From Candolleomyces eurysporus (Eukaryota; Basidiomycota; Agaricomycetes; Agaricales; Psathyrellaceae), in contig JANBPK010000930.1 of NCBI GenBank assembly GCA_027579435.1, positions 55,014-119,013 of the forward strand: 64,000 bases of DNA. The letters are read 5' to 3'. Shown here one piece after another: positions 1-10,916 of this stretch (position 1 is the stretch's first letter; every line of letters starts with the position of its first letter). A model generated the notes under the pieces. That model was not told the DNA's origin and ran no database searches. It worked only from the letters and a program-made list of their open reading frames with translations. The translations under genes and the position numbers were made by a program.

Positions 1-2520
1 AACGCGGCAGAACGAATAGGATGCATCGATGGAATTGAGCATAACCCCAAAGGGTCGTAGAAATCACTTGAAGTGGCGTTAAGCGGCTCAAACTCCTCAA
101 CTAAGACACGAATTTGAACTTGACTTTCAAAAAANGTTCGCTCTTACACATCCTCGGAGAACGGCATCCCAAACGGGATACATCGATGGGCTTGAAAATA
201 CACCCGGGGGTCCATAAAAATCACCGAGCGCTGTCACTGCAAGCCAAGCTTTTGTGCCTCCCTCCTATGCGCACGGCTGTCAGGGGAAAGAAGCGCGTCG
301 GCTCTTCCCCGCCCCCNTTTGAACCCAGAGCATATGGGTTTTAACGGCAGTTACCACCTCCAGCTTGAGTCGTGTGCTCTACATCCAACACATAAGCCGT
401 CCCCTGATCTATTCAACACCGTTTTTTNATGTCATCGTAGGCGCAATTCCGTACTCCGGGCTTCAGAGTCGTCTCAACACCATACGCCACTCACACCCAA
501 ATTAGGAGGTACCAACGATGTCAGCGGAGCGTGAAAAATGCCTTCCCGACACTGCTGCCCTCAATTGCAAGAAGCAATACCCGGAGCCAGAAAGTTCGCC
601 ACCGCTCGGCACTCCTCGGCAAGAGACACCGCGAACCGCCAGACACCGAAAGCGCCTCCACCACCTGCCACCAATAGTCACCGTTCCATGCCAGCATACA
701 ACCAAAGTTGGTACATCCACTTCGGTACGCCGAACGGCAGTGAGACTTACAAACAGCCGGTAAAAGTTAGGAACAATTGCTGTATGCCAGGTGTGTTCCC
801 TGATCCCTTTGGTCATCTCTGAGTAATGTCTCATACGCTAACCTGGACTAGAGCCGAATATATCGCTTTGCACATCTTGAATTATATAAGGCCAGACCTG
901 ATACATCTATTGGAAGACGGCAAGCTCAATGCAGCATTGACCCTTCGTCCACATCCATCGCACTCGCCGATGATGGAAGGCTCGAACACTTGAATCGCAA
1001 ATTTCTGGTACACCAACGTAGTTAAGGTCGCAGAATGTTATGAGATGGTTTATAGACATGTCATGAGGCGTTTAATGTGCTTGATTTTCTTTAGAATCAA
1101 ACCCAAGTCGGTTATTCTCCCAAGGTAATGTAATGCGCCGCCGCACTCTATCAAGTGTGAAGTGTGCTCAGAGTTGGGCAAGCCTAGTATTTTGGTCAGT
1201 TACTGTTGCGGTACTTCTGCGGCATCTCTCTCAAAACAGGTCGTTTCCCATCGTTTATAACAGCAGACGCGGTTCATGCACAGCTAGCGTTCGAGTATCG
1301 CAGGTTTTCTCAATTTGCTTATGAAATTGAAACCAAGCTGCGAGCTAGGGGATCTGGAGCAAATTCAAAACCAAATTCGATGTTCATGTGAATACACTAG
1401 CCGATTATATTCCGAACCCAGAGGTCCCGTGACGAGTCTTCGACTACATGTTACCTTGAATGAAGTTGAATGGATTGAGTAGGGCTAACACCAGGCTCCG
1501 ATTGAAGGAAGGATAAACTCTGATTTTTTGCAAGCTGGGTTGTGCGGAGGGCAGAGCACTTAACTATCGCAACTTCAAATATGCGAGTTGATGTGATAGT
1601 CGGTGTGGGGAACTATTCGGAGCTTGAGAAGTGGTGGTTGAATCAGCCTGAAGCGCGAAGCACGGAAGTGACCCTACAATGTCATAAGGAACAGCTTTAA
1701 TCAATCTAGGTACTGCTCATGTCGTCACTGCAACTGGAAAACAATACCTTTTCCAGCGGTATGTGAGAATATACGAAAAGATATACGAATTCATATAAAT
1801 ATGGCATTTCGGTATATCTTTCAGTACAGCTTCAACATAATATCGACGCAGGTATGTTTGCTGGTACGCTGGGTGAAGGTAAATATAGGATGCGAGCCTG
1901 CTTCTGATCATATGCTCTGAGCTCAACGGAGTGCAGAAGGAACACCGGCTTCTCGTGGCAATCGAGCGCACAGGGGGGNAGTGACAAGGATCTAGCCCTC
2001 AGAGACTATAGTCGGCGACTTCCACTAACCTTTGGAGTTATGATCAAGACCACTGACATATCTTTTTGGCTGTGCCGCTTTCCGAGAATGCGTAAGGCAG
2101 GTAGTAACGGCACAGGTCTGAATCCTGATTGGGGCCTGGCCCCGTTCTTATATCATATGATATGTAGATGCGAATGCATTGAAAGTCAAATTCAAATTCA
2201 TGTCCTAATTGAGTAGTGGGAGTCGCTCGACGCCCCCCTCAGATTATCACTCTCGTCTGCAGCACCTGTGCTCATCGACTTACTCATTAATCTCACAGAA
2301 AGGCACTGAGAGTACTTGGAGGCTCTGAAATAAACTCCACCGCTCAGCGTGGATCAAATGAGTGGGCCTTGTCAAGTTACCATATGCTACGAAGGCGAAA
2401 TGAGTATCCCATCAGAGAAACGTGTGGGGGCGAAGTATTCTTTGACAAAATTAACTTGTGCTATTTTCACAAACACAAGATTCACCGTTAAAGCTGAGAT
2501 GTAAAAAGACGTGCGAGGAG
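1..2520. other. Gene-poor left edge
   Basis: I see no convincing gene here. Short open frames exist in several registers but none has a signal peptide, known motif or intron logic. The stretch holds a diverged direct repeat near the left end and ambiguous bases at 135, 317, 428 and 1979, all beside runs of A, C, T or G. Confidence 0.6.
8..236. repeat. Diverged direct repeat of about 65 bp
   Basis: The segment at about 8-72 (with GATGCATCGATGG) recurs at about 162-236 (with GATACATCGATGG), and both continue into a similar run ending in AAATCAC. The two copies differ at many positions, so the duplication is old. No function is visible. Confidence 0.5.
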
Positions 2521-2526
2521 TATAAA
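2521..2526 (+). promoter_or_regulatory. TATA box of the 2641 gene
   Basis: TATAAA lies 120 bp upstream of the ATG at 2641. A pyrimidine- and CA-rich leader precedes the start, as in many basidiomycete genes. The same spacing (about 110-127 bp) is seen for the secreted-protein cluster further right. Confidence 0.5.
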
Positions 2527-2640
2527 TGCCAGCTTGAAATGAAGGAAAAAGACAAGACATCGTTCACTCCCAGTTGTTCTACTGTCTTACTCTTCAACGC
2601 CAACTTATTCTACTCAGTACTCTCAACTCAAGCCGACAAA

Positions 2641-3294
2641 ATGAAGTTCATCTCAGCAGTCACTATGGCCACTACCGCCGTTCTGCTCCAGAGCGTCGCA
2701 TTGGTTTCGGCTCTCGACATGCGCTTCTGGCCTACTCCCAACTGCTCTGGTGGCTTCCTCCAGTGTGGCAATCTCCCTGCTGGAGTTTGCTGCTTCTCGT
2801 CCTCGAGCCCTGCTGCCTCGATCCAGCTGACCAGCACCGCTGGCGTGGCGTGAGTGTTCCTCTTCATCATATAATCGTATCTCGTTTTCTCATTCGATCT
2901 CTTGCTGACAACGATACAGTGACTTCTCCGGCTGGGGAGGCCAAAACTGCCAGCCGCCTCTCTCAGTCCGAAGCTCTTCTTCCGGATGCGTCCCTGGAAG
3001 CTTCGCTAGTACGTTACTACTTTCTGAGTCGTCTCGTTGATTAACGCACTGACCATTGGATTTCCTATCACGCTAATAGTGCTCTCCGGGAATTGGCGTA
3101 GCAGCTCCCGTATTGCCGCTGCTGCCTCCGAATCCAGCTCCACCGACTGCGTCGAACCCGACAGCTTCGGATTCGTCGACGAGACCGGCAAAGAACAGGT
3201 CGCCAAGATCACCGAGGCCAACAAGGAAGCGGTTTACGGGGCCCTCAAGAAGGGTGATGTCGCTGCTCTCAGGACCCAGGCGGCTGCTGCTTAG
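2641..3294 (+). CDS. Small secreted cysteine-containing protein
   Basis: Likely model: exons 2641-2849, 2920-3008 and 3080-3294, with two GT-AG introns, giving about 170 residues. The start was chosen because it opens a classic signal peptide (MKFISAV...LVSA, cleavage near residue 25). The mature part begins with a compact cysteine region containing NCSGGFLQCG and VCCF, then GGQNCQPP and SSGCVPG, and ends in a lysine/alanine-rich helix. The frame stays open upstream, but that extension lacks a leader. No family recognised; a secreted effector-like or cell-wall protein is inference. Splice sites are consensus and phases agree (1 and 1). Confidence 0.65.
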
Positions 3295-3484
3295 GTGACG
3301 GGTTGTCAAACAGTCGAATGTGTGAGCTTCGGGCCCTCAATGTGGGCTTGCTAGCGATATGTGTCTTTTGATGTACAATACTGTGAATCCGTCGTATGGA
3401 CTCTGTGGTTGTGCTTTTATACTTTGGCGCTGTCAGACCGATTAAACGGACTGCACGGCGCGGACAGGGTCTTCAGCGATCAGC

Positions 3485-3672
3485 ATGCCGACTCAACGGT
3501 AAGAATCAACAGTGATGAGCAGAGCACACAGAATACCGGCGACTCATACAGGAGACATTCTCCTTGTAACAGGCGCCAACGGGTGCATACCTATCTGGGT
3601 CGTTCACAAGCTTTTCGAAAAGCGGTACAGCGTCCGCGGTACGGCGTGGAAAGCCGAGCAGGGCTCAAAAGG
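3485..3672 (+). pseudogene. 5' fragment of an NAD(P)-dependent reductase
   Basis: A short exon at 3485-3498 can splice to 3534-3672. The joined piece reads LLVTGANG...WVVHKLFEKRYSVRGTA, which is the N-terminal Rossmann strand-loop-helix of extended short-chain reductases (dihydroflavonol reductase/GRE2-like; the usual form is VTGANGYI...LL..GY.VRGTVR). Nothing after about 3672 continues the fold: no YxxxK motif and no downstream exons. It is therefore a truncated relic of a normally 340-residue enzyme. The nucleotide-binding glycines are kept, so the loss is recent or the piece was copied from elsewhere. Confidence 0.6.
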
Positions 3673-4679
3673 TACCTCTGGAGTTACAGTATTTGAAGAA
3701 GGGCAGGCTATTCCGTTCTTCATCCTCCCCTCATTCTACTGCAAATCATCCTCGCTTCCCTCCCTCAATCGTCATTTCAAAAGCCTCGGCACGGTGTGAG
3801 AGCTTTGGTTGACCATGCTTAAGTAGACTGCACGGCTCCAGTGATAATCTCGCCCCCTAGCTAGCTGGCGCAGCACTGGTGGTACGTATACTGCAAGGCT
3901 CACCGGTGATTGTTCAACCTGACGAGTTCTCACTATGAACACGTCGAAATCGACAATCATCAATCATATACCATGGCAACTCCTCCCTTTCCAAACAGGG
4001 AACACGCCGACCCTCCGAGTCGCCTGTTCGATGCGTACTTGCTACAAGTTCGAGCTTAGCTCACAATCCGATTTTCAGCGATTTCGATTCTTACCATATC
4101 GTCAATCACATATGTTCTTTTTTTCAACTAGGTCAACCTTCAACTTGAACAGGATTCGAGCTTGAGAATATCCTTGTGCGCAGTTAACCCTCTCAACCAA
4201 AAAAGGACTGATATTTAGAGGAAGATTGAGCCCCTACATTGCATCGAAGTTTACTCTCCCGGAGTCAGACTACAATCAAAGTTCAACTCGAGCTGTCCAT
4301 GATTTTATTTTATTTCCCATTTTTGTGTATCACGTCCTATGAGGTAAATCGCTACGTGACTCGCTGTATAAGAAATGGCGCTGTAGTTCAGTGGTTTGGC
4401 ACATCTCCTCTCATCCTCATCATGATGCCTGCGCTCTATCCACCAGAGAAGAGTCGCGCAACTCCGGTCAGTAATCCTCACTGCTGCCACCCAACCTGGG
4501 ATTTTCAAATCCTAAACGGATGCTCCGGAGTTTCAAGAAGATGAGAGAAACTTGGGAATGGGCAGTGCCGTGACCTGGAGGTGTCCCTGCTGCGTCTTTA
4601 TCATGACTACCGTTTGTAAGGTTGGGTGAGCGCATTTTCCCCTTCTTTTTTTCTGGTCGCTTTCATCCATCTACAGATA
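3673..4679. other. Intergenic, no gene seen
   Basis: Nothing convincing. A tRNA-like A-box (about 4384) is not followed by a foldable tRNA. Open frames are short and without motifs. Confidence 0.5.
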
Positions 4680-4719
4680 TGTATACTTACTCACGGAGTC
4701 CTGATATTCAGAGGACTCA

Positions 4720-5547
4720 GGTTCTGGTGGCGACGGGTGAGGCTTGCTTGATAGGCTGTGCCTTTGACGTTCGAGGCGGGTAATAACGAGGTAGTGTACA
4801 TGATGTAGTAGGCCAACAAAGCAATATCTTCAACAGACATGATTGTATACAGATCCCAGAAGGTGCTTCTTCAAGAGCACGGATGCCCCCATTCAATTGC
4901 ACAATACGTGTAGTAGAAGAGATCTGCAGTGTTACGAATCTCCGCTACCATACGATATTCCCTGATAGGGCTCAAGAGAGGCGCACCACCAACAAACTGG
5001 AGCTATACGAGAGATTAATTAATGGTTTCTAGTATAGGAAAATGCACGTACGATGTGTCTTCCGAGGAAGCTTTCCATTTCACCGAACGCCCCACTAAGA
5101 CTCCCTGTGCTAGAATAGAACTCCTTGAGAAGAGGGACACCACCAGTCGCTACAGAAATACAAAAAAAAACCATCAGCTTAAATGCGACGACGAGCATAT
5201 AGTGCAAGAGTTCTCTGGCTTTGACACCGTCTTCCAATCCATTAGACGATAGATAGTCTGTCAGAGCCGAGGCCTCCTGGACGAGTTCATCGGTAGAGAT
5301 CGTAGAATATCGTTGAAGAATTTAGATGGATGGATGCACCAGCTCTACGTATCGACTGGGAGGCAACTGCTCCGGTGTCGGAATAGGAACACATTGAAGT
5401 TGACTGGAACGAGTCGGAGGCGAGGCCGTGACGGATCAAAGTGCGACCGGCCCGGAAGTGCCTTGAGGCTTTAAAGGGGCAACTGCCTAAATAGGCTCCT
5501 GCACGTGGAGGGTGATCGGGGCGTCGTCTCCCTGAAGAGCCTAGCAT
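4720..5547 (-). pseudogene. Unidentified minus-strand gene remnant
   Basis: Minus-strand segments have gene-like codon use: about 5120-5290 (DELVQEASALTDYLSSNG...ARELLHYMLVV), 5040-5130 (GGVPLLKEF...GAFGEMESFLGRHI) and 4900-5000 (FVGGAPLLSPIREYRMVAEI). They are separated by short stretches with GT...AG ends. A clean join could not be found: the donor after KLM is poor, and stops or frameshifts lie near 5310 and 4905. The 5' part would lie only about 50 bp from the divergent HOS2 start. I do not recognise the family. It may be a decayed gene or one with introns I mis-set. Confidence 0.3.
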
Positions 5548-5594
5548 TGAGTTTGGAAGCGATCATCTTTCTCTTTCCAACCACCACCACCACC

Positions 5595-7745
5595 ATGTCA
5601 AAACGAAAGGTCGCCTATTATCACGATGGTGAGCAGCTTCATGGACCCTGACAGTGAGCTCAGGCATTGACGGATAGGCAGCCGACGTTGGGGCCTACAC
5701 ATATGGCCTGGGTCATCCCATGAAACCGCACAGAATACATGTCACTCATGAGCTGATCACCGCCTACGACATGCTGGACAAGATGCAGGTGCTGGTGAGT
5801 GGGCTGCGTTGCTATGGTGGCGGTTGACCTGTAGGCTGACCCCGTCTTGTACCTTCAGAGACCGAAACGTGCCAGTGCCGAAACAATGACAAGATTCCAT
5901 ACCGACGAATACGTTCATTTCTTGCACCGAGTAACTCCTGAAACGGCGGAAGAGCTGACCTACGGTGGTACACGCTGTAAGCTGCTCGTTTTCTCTAAAT
6001 CCTCGCATGGCGCGCAGCTTACCCAGTCTTGTGTCTGCGATGAACGGAATCTACAGTTTTGGTTGGCGAGGACAATCCTGCCTTTGAAGGTTTGGCCGAG
6101 TTTTGCTCCATATCTGCGGGTGGTTCTATCGGTATGCAATCCATTCTTTGGCCTGTGGCTGCTTTCTAGAGGTGGCTAACACTTTTATACAGGCGCGGCC
6201 CAGAGGATCGCTTCTGGCGCGTCAGACATTGCAATCAACTGGGCCGGCGGGCTGCACCACGCGAAGAAACGGGAAGCCTCTGGCTTTTGCTACGTAAACG
6301 ATATAGTACTCGGAATACTCGAACTCCTGCGAACATATCCCAGGGTGCTCTACATCGACATCGACTGTCACCACGGAGATGGAGTCGAAGAAGCATTTTA
6401 CACCACCGACCGCGTCATGACATGCAGCTTCCACAAGTTTGGAGAATATTTCCCTGGGACAGGAACCCAAGAAGATCGGGGACGTGGAAAGGGGAAGGGG
6501 TATGCGGTAAACGTTCCCTTGAAGGATGGTATTACGGACGAGAGCTTCCAGAGCGTATTCGAGCCGGTACGCAGACGTCGTCACTCCTCCGCTTGTCCCT
6601 GTCTCACCTTTTCCGCGTAGGTTATAAGCAAGATCCTCGAAGTCTTCAGACCCTCTGCCGTGGTTCTGCAATGCGGCGCTGATTCTCTGTCCGGCGACAA
6701 ACTCGGCTGTTTCAATTTAACGATGTATGGCCATTCGCATTGCGTTCAGTTCCTCCGGCAGCACAACGTACCGTTGATTCTGCTCGGAGGTGGAGGGTAC
6801 ACCGTGAAGAATGTCGCTCGGACGTGGGCGTTTGAGACGGCGTGCGCGTTGGGAATCGAGAACGAAATTGATATCAATCTTCCATGGAATCCCTATTTCG
6901 AGTGGTTTGGACCACGTTACCGGTTAGAGGTGGCTGCGAATAACATGGACGATTTGAACGTCAAGGATGGTAGCTTGGAGAAAGTTCGGTGAGTGGGGTC
7001 AAACCTTTGGCCGTTTCTTTAGATTAGCTCACAGAGGCTGGCCTTACTTTGTAGGATCAATGCTCTTGAACAACTCCGGGAGCTGGGTCCACCGCCGTCT
7101 GCCCAAATGCAAGATGTACCCAGAGAGAGTCTTGGAAAGCATCTAGGCTTCGGCTATGGAAAAGATGACGGGAAACCGAGAGACGAACTTGATGCCCGAT
7201 TAGCTCGTAAGTCTTGGGTTGATTTCCACATGTTGTGGCTGAAAGCTTAATTGGTCATCTATCTTTTCGCAGAGCACGCTCGTTATATCTTCTCCTTGCA
7301 AGAGTCGGCCGAAGCTCCATCATCCGATTCTGAAGAAGAGTCATCCGAGTCAGAGGACGATTCGTCCTTGCTCCACTGGCAACAGCAACGTGCGGACAGC
7401 CGAAGGCGGGTGAATAGGTCGTCGACGAAGAAGCGAATGAGTATGGTTACGAACCAATACTTCGAGGTGTCGTCCGAGGACAATGGTTTCTACTCTCACT
7501 GCAGTGGATTGCATGGCCTTGGTCTCGGGGCACCACCTCAGAGGAACGACAAGCGTCGATTCTTCCAAGGAGGTTGGGAAGAAGAAATCGAGCGTGTGAT
7601 AGCGACCAGGACCAAGGAGCAGCGCGGGGGCCTATATTACCAACGAGGGATTATGGGAGACGTCGACAAATCAATCCAGGGCAGAGGAGATCTGAATGTC
7701 GACGGCGATTGGGACGGGGGAGTTGCGATGTCTGTAGAGCGGTGA
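5595..7745 (+). CDS. HOS2: Class I histone deacetylase, Hos2/Phd1 type
   Basis: Eight exons: 5595-5628, 5682-5794, 5859-5976, 6057-6131, 6193-6566, 6621-6988, 7055-7206, 7273-7745; 568 residues. It removes acetyl groups from histone tails as the catalytic subunit of a Set3-like complex in the nucleus. The zinc-hydrolase core is complete: [44 protein letters not shown] (zinc-binding Asp/His), [23 protein letters not shown] and [15 protein letters not shown]. The segment after the core ([19 protein letters not shown]) favours Hos2 over Rpd3. The C-terminus adds an acidic serine patch at about residues 425-445, then a basic tail, longer than in yeast. All splice sites are GT-AG and phases close. 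Confidence 0.92.
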
Positions 7746-8320
7746 TTCTAGCCTGCTCATCGGCATGAGTTTGTGATTGTGGCTTGGTGTACATGTTGTA
7801 AGATAAGGTCTTTTTGGTGAGCTTGTGTTATACCATAGTCACTTGATGTACTTATCTTTGACATTAGAATGCTTTTGTACCATATAGTAAAGCTTGTTCG
7901 GCGATTTGTGGAACGGGGATCAAGTCTTCATTTCATTTCGAAATTCACGCCTTTGATAAGATATGTGGTGCCTCGCTTTCGGCAAAACCCTTCACGATCA
8001 AGGGAGCTATAGTATCAGGCACGGCGCCGATAACTGGAGCCAGGTATCGGTTTCTGCTTCTCCATGCTGTTGATTGTTAAACGTTATCTCTATCGTGGAG
8101 TTAAGGGCTGGAATGCTTCTCACCGTGTTATCAAACGGTTTCCCTCGATAAAGAAGCACGGAGGCCTTTCGGCCTGCCGAGATGCGGACTGTTTACGTAT
8201 TTAACTGACTGTCGGGAATGAATGCCTNCCCCCCGAGTTATCTCGTCTCGCCTCTCCCCTCGTTCTCTCCCCTCGTCGGACATCATCTCTCCTTGAGCGT
8301 TGAAGGTCCATTAGACAGAC
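7746..8320. other. Intergenic between HOS2 and permease
   Basis: It contains the AT-rich 3' flank of HOS2 and the pyrimidine-rich leader of the permease (8240-8310). An ambiguous base lies at 8228 beside a C run. No other gene is seen. Confidence 0.6.
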
Positions 8321-10455
8321 ATGTCGGCGGTCGACTCGCAACCTCAAGCTGTTCCTTCTCCTGAGGTACCCAAGCCTTCGAGGTTCGATGGGGTGAAGAC
8401 CAAGTTTGCACATATCAAAGAGAAGGTGACGACCAGGGAGGGTTGGGTCGGTGACTACGACTATGCATGGCACGTTCTACACCCCCTTTCTTTCCACCTT
8501 GCCGCTGATTCGAGTCATTCAGGCTATGCACGCCCACACTCCCGTTCATGAAGAAGGAGCGAAGGCTCCCACCGTTCTACGCGCTCAACGACGACCTTCC
8601 TCTACTCGTGGCGATTACGAGTGGGTTACAGCATGCGTTGGCGATGCTTGCGGGGCTTATCACGCCACCTATAATCTTTGCGTCTGCGCTTAACCTCGAT
8701 GCTCCTACATCGGCTTATATGATCTCGGCTTCCTTGATTGGATGTGGTGAGTCCTGCTCTACCTGCTGAGTGGTCACACGACAACTCAATATGACCTGTT
8801 TTGAATAGGTATTATGAGTTTGGTTCAGATATCGCGATTCCATCTATTCAAGAACTATTATATCGGAACTGGTCTTATTACGGTTGTTGGAACGAGTTTT
8901 GCGACTCTTAGTACGGCGAACGCGGTACGTATTCCAACTCCACCAGCCTTCTCTTTTCATTTCCCGTATTAATCACTACGCGCCTCTTTAGATCTTCAAT
9001 GCTATGTACAGAGATGGCACCTGCCCAAGCGTCACTGCAGCAGACGGAACAATCACTCGAGGACCTTGTCCAGACGCCTACGGCAAAGTTCTCGGAACTT
9101 CACTGATTTGCTCGTTCCTTGAAATCGGCATGTCCTTCGCGAGCCCTCGTGTTCTCAAGAGGTTGTTCCCGCCCATTGTGACTGGTACAGTCATTTTGAT
9201 GATTGGGGCGTCCCTCATTGGCGAGTCCGGTATTGCGAATTGGGGTGGTGGAAGTAATGATTGTAAGAATCGGCCTGAGAGTGGGATCTTCCAGCTGTGT
9301 CCCACTATTTTTGCGCCGAGGCCGCTTCCGTGAGCACTTTCCCCTCCCATTCCTGTTTCAGCCATATTTATATTGAGGTATTCTCTGGCGTTTGTAGATG
9401 GGGTTCGGCAGAGTTCATTGGTCTTGGATTCCTCTCGTTCTCGACTATCCTTCTCGTTGAGCGGTTTGGTTCGCCGTTTATGAGGAACATTTCCATCATT
9501 TGTGGGTTGGTTGTTGGATGCATTGTTAGCGGCGCTACTGGCTATATGAGCTCCTCGACTATCAAATCTGCCCCTGCCATCACCTTCCTCTGGGTGCACA
9601 CCTTCAAGCTTGGCGTCTATCCCCCTGCTATCTTGCCTATGCTGGCGGTATATGGTGCGTATTTTGGCTCTATATTGCGTGGAGTTCGTTGACTGATGGT
9701 TTTTGCCTCTGCAGTATCGCTTGCTATGGAAGCTATTGGTGATATCACCGCATCCGCTGAAGTCTCCCACCAACCCGTCGTCGGCGACGTCTTTGACTCT
9801 CGTATTCAAGGCGGTGTCCTTGGAGATGGTGTCTCTGGATTCTTCTCAGCTCTCTTCACCGTCACCCCGCTCTCCACATTCGCTCAGAACAACGGTGTCA
9901 TCGCCATCACCCGCTGTGCTAACCGTGGCGCTGGTCGGTGGTGTTGCTTCTTCCTCATCCTATTCGGTGTCATCGGCAAGATCGCTGGCGTCTTCCTCGC
10001 GATTCCCAACTCTGTCCTCGGTGGCGTTACCACTTTCCTCTTCGCGAATGTCGCGGTTAGTGGAGTTAGGGTTTTGGCGACGACCGGGTTCCAGCGGAGG
10101 GATAGGTTTATTTTGGCCGCTGCGCTGGCCTTTGGTGTTGGCAATCTCTTGAAGCATGATACTTTCACGTATCTGTTTGAGAGGGTGCCGAATCCCAATA
10201 AGGGTTTGCAGGGATTTTTCGACTCGATCACAATTGTGCTCAGTACACCTTGTACGTTGTTTTGACTCTTCTGCCTTTCGCGGTTACTCATTATCACTTT
10301 CAGTCTTGTCTGCCGGCGTCGTTGCGACTCTGCTCAACCTCATCCTGCCTCAGGAACCAGAGGAATCGAATGAAGAGGATGAGACTTCCTCCAACGTTGA
10401 GAAGATCGAGCATGACGTTGAGTCTCAGGATGAGAAGGATGGCAAGAAGATCTAA
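8321..10455 (+). CDS. Purine (xanthine/urate) permease, NCS2 family
   Basis: Seven exons: 8321-8469, 8523-8746, 8809-8924, 8992-9329, 9398-9654, 9715-10251, 10304-10455; 590 residues, close to UapA (574). It is a plasma-membrane proton symporter for xanthine, uric acid or related purines. Seen: cytosolic N-terminus, first helix with the LQHALAM (QH) motif, many hydrophobic helices, the substrate-site helix with MEAIGDITASAEVS, the NCS2 signature region TPLSTFAQNNGVIAITRCANR, and an acidic cytosolic tail rich in E, D and K that may control turnover. Substrate choice between purines cannot be set by eye. Intron 1 seems to use a GC donor at 8470; the other five are GT-AG. Confidence 0.9.
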
Positions 10456-10916
10456 GCTCTTTTTGCATAGTCCTTGTACTTTTAGCCTCCATCGCCGTTG
10501 GTGTTGGCAGTGACTACTTACGAATCCTTTTGATTCATCTTTTTCATTGTATAATATGACATAATGCACGATTTTCGACGTACATAATTAGATAGACTGG
10601 CATGTACTTGGTCTTGCGACGATGTATAATGATTAATGCCCTCTTCATTCAAATTATCATCGTAGCTCTGTTACCCTTGCTGAATCACAAATGAGTAGAA
10701 TGCTGACAATATTCACGAGCACTGAAGAGAGAGAAAGTGCGATGCAGTCATTGAGAGTCAACGGCCGAAAGAGGCGCGCGCCAAGGAAACGCGACCGCTG
10801 TGTTTGAAGTTAAGGGGTCAGGCAAACAAAGGCCCGTTCCATCGAGGCGGCATTGTGGGCTCTTCAACCACTAACACCCTCCTTCCCCGCCATCGGCGTC
10901 GACGCCAGCCGTTTTC
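10456..10916. other. Intergenic between permease and NUP192
   Basis: AT-rich 3' flank of the permease followed by a GC-rich stretch (about 10760-10800) that probably carries the NUP192 promoter. No further gene is seen. Confidence 0.6.

Noticed and set aside
505..520. AGGAGGT followed by ATG at 518, like a bacterial ribosome binding site and start
   Set aside because: The genome is clearly fungal, with spliced genes; the 81-codon frame has no motif and the match is chance.
4377..4530. tRNA-like A-box (TGTAGTTCAGTGGTT) with a later GGGATTTTCAAATCC
   Set aside because: No acceptor or T-stem pairing could be drawn and the spacing is too long; at best a SINE-like trace.
9078..9809. Long open frame of 243 codons antisense to the permease
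   Set aside because: It is a shadow of the NCS2 coding strand; no start context or motif, and the sense gene is unambiguous.
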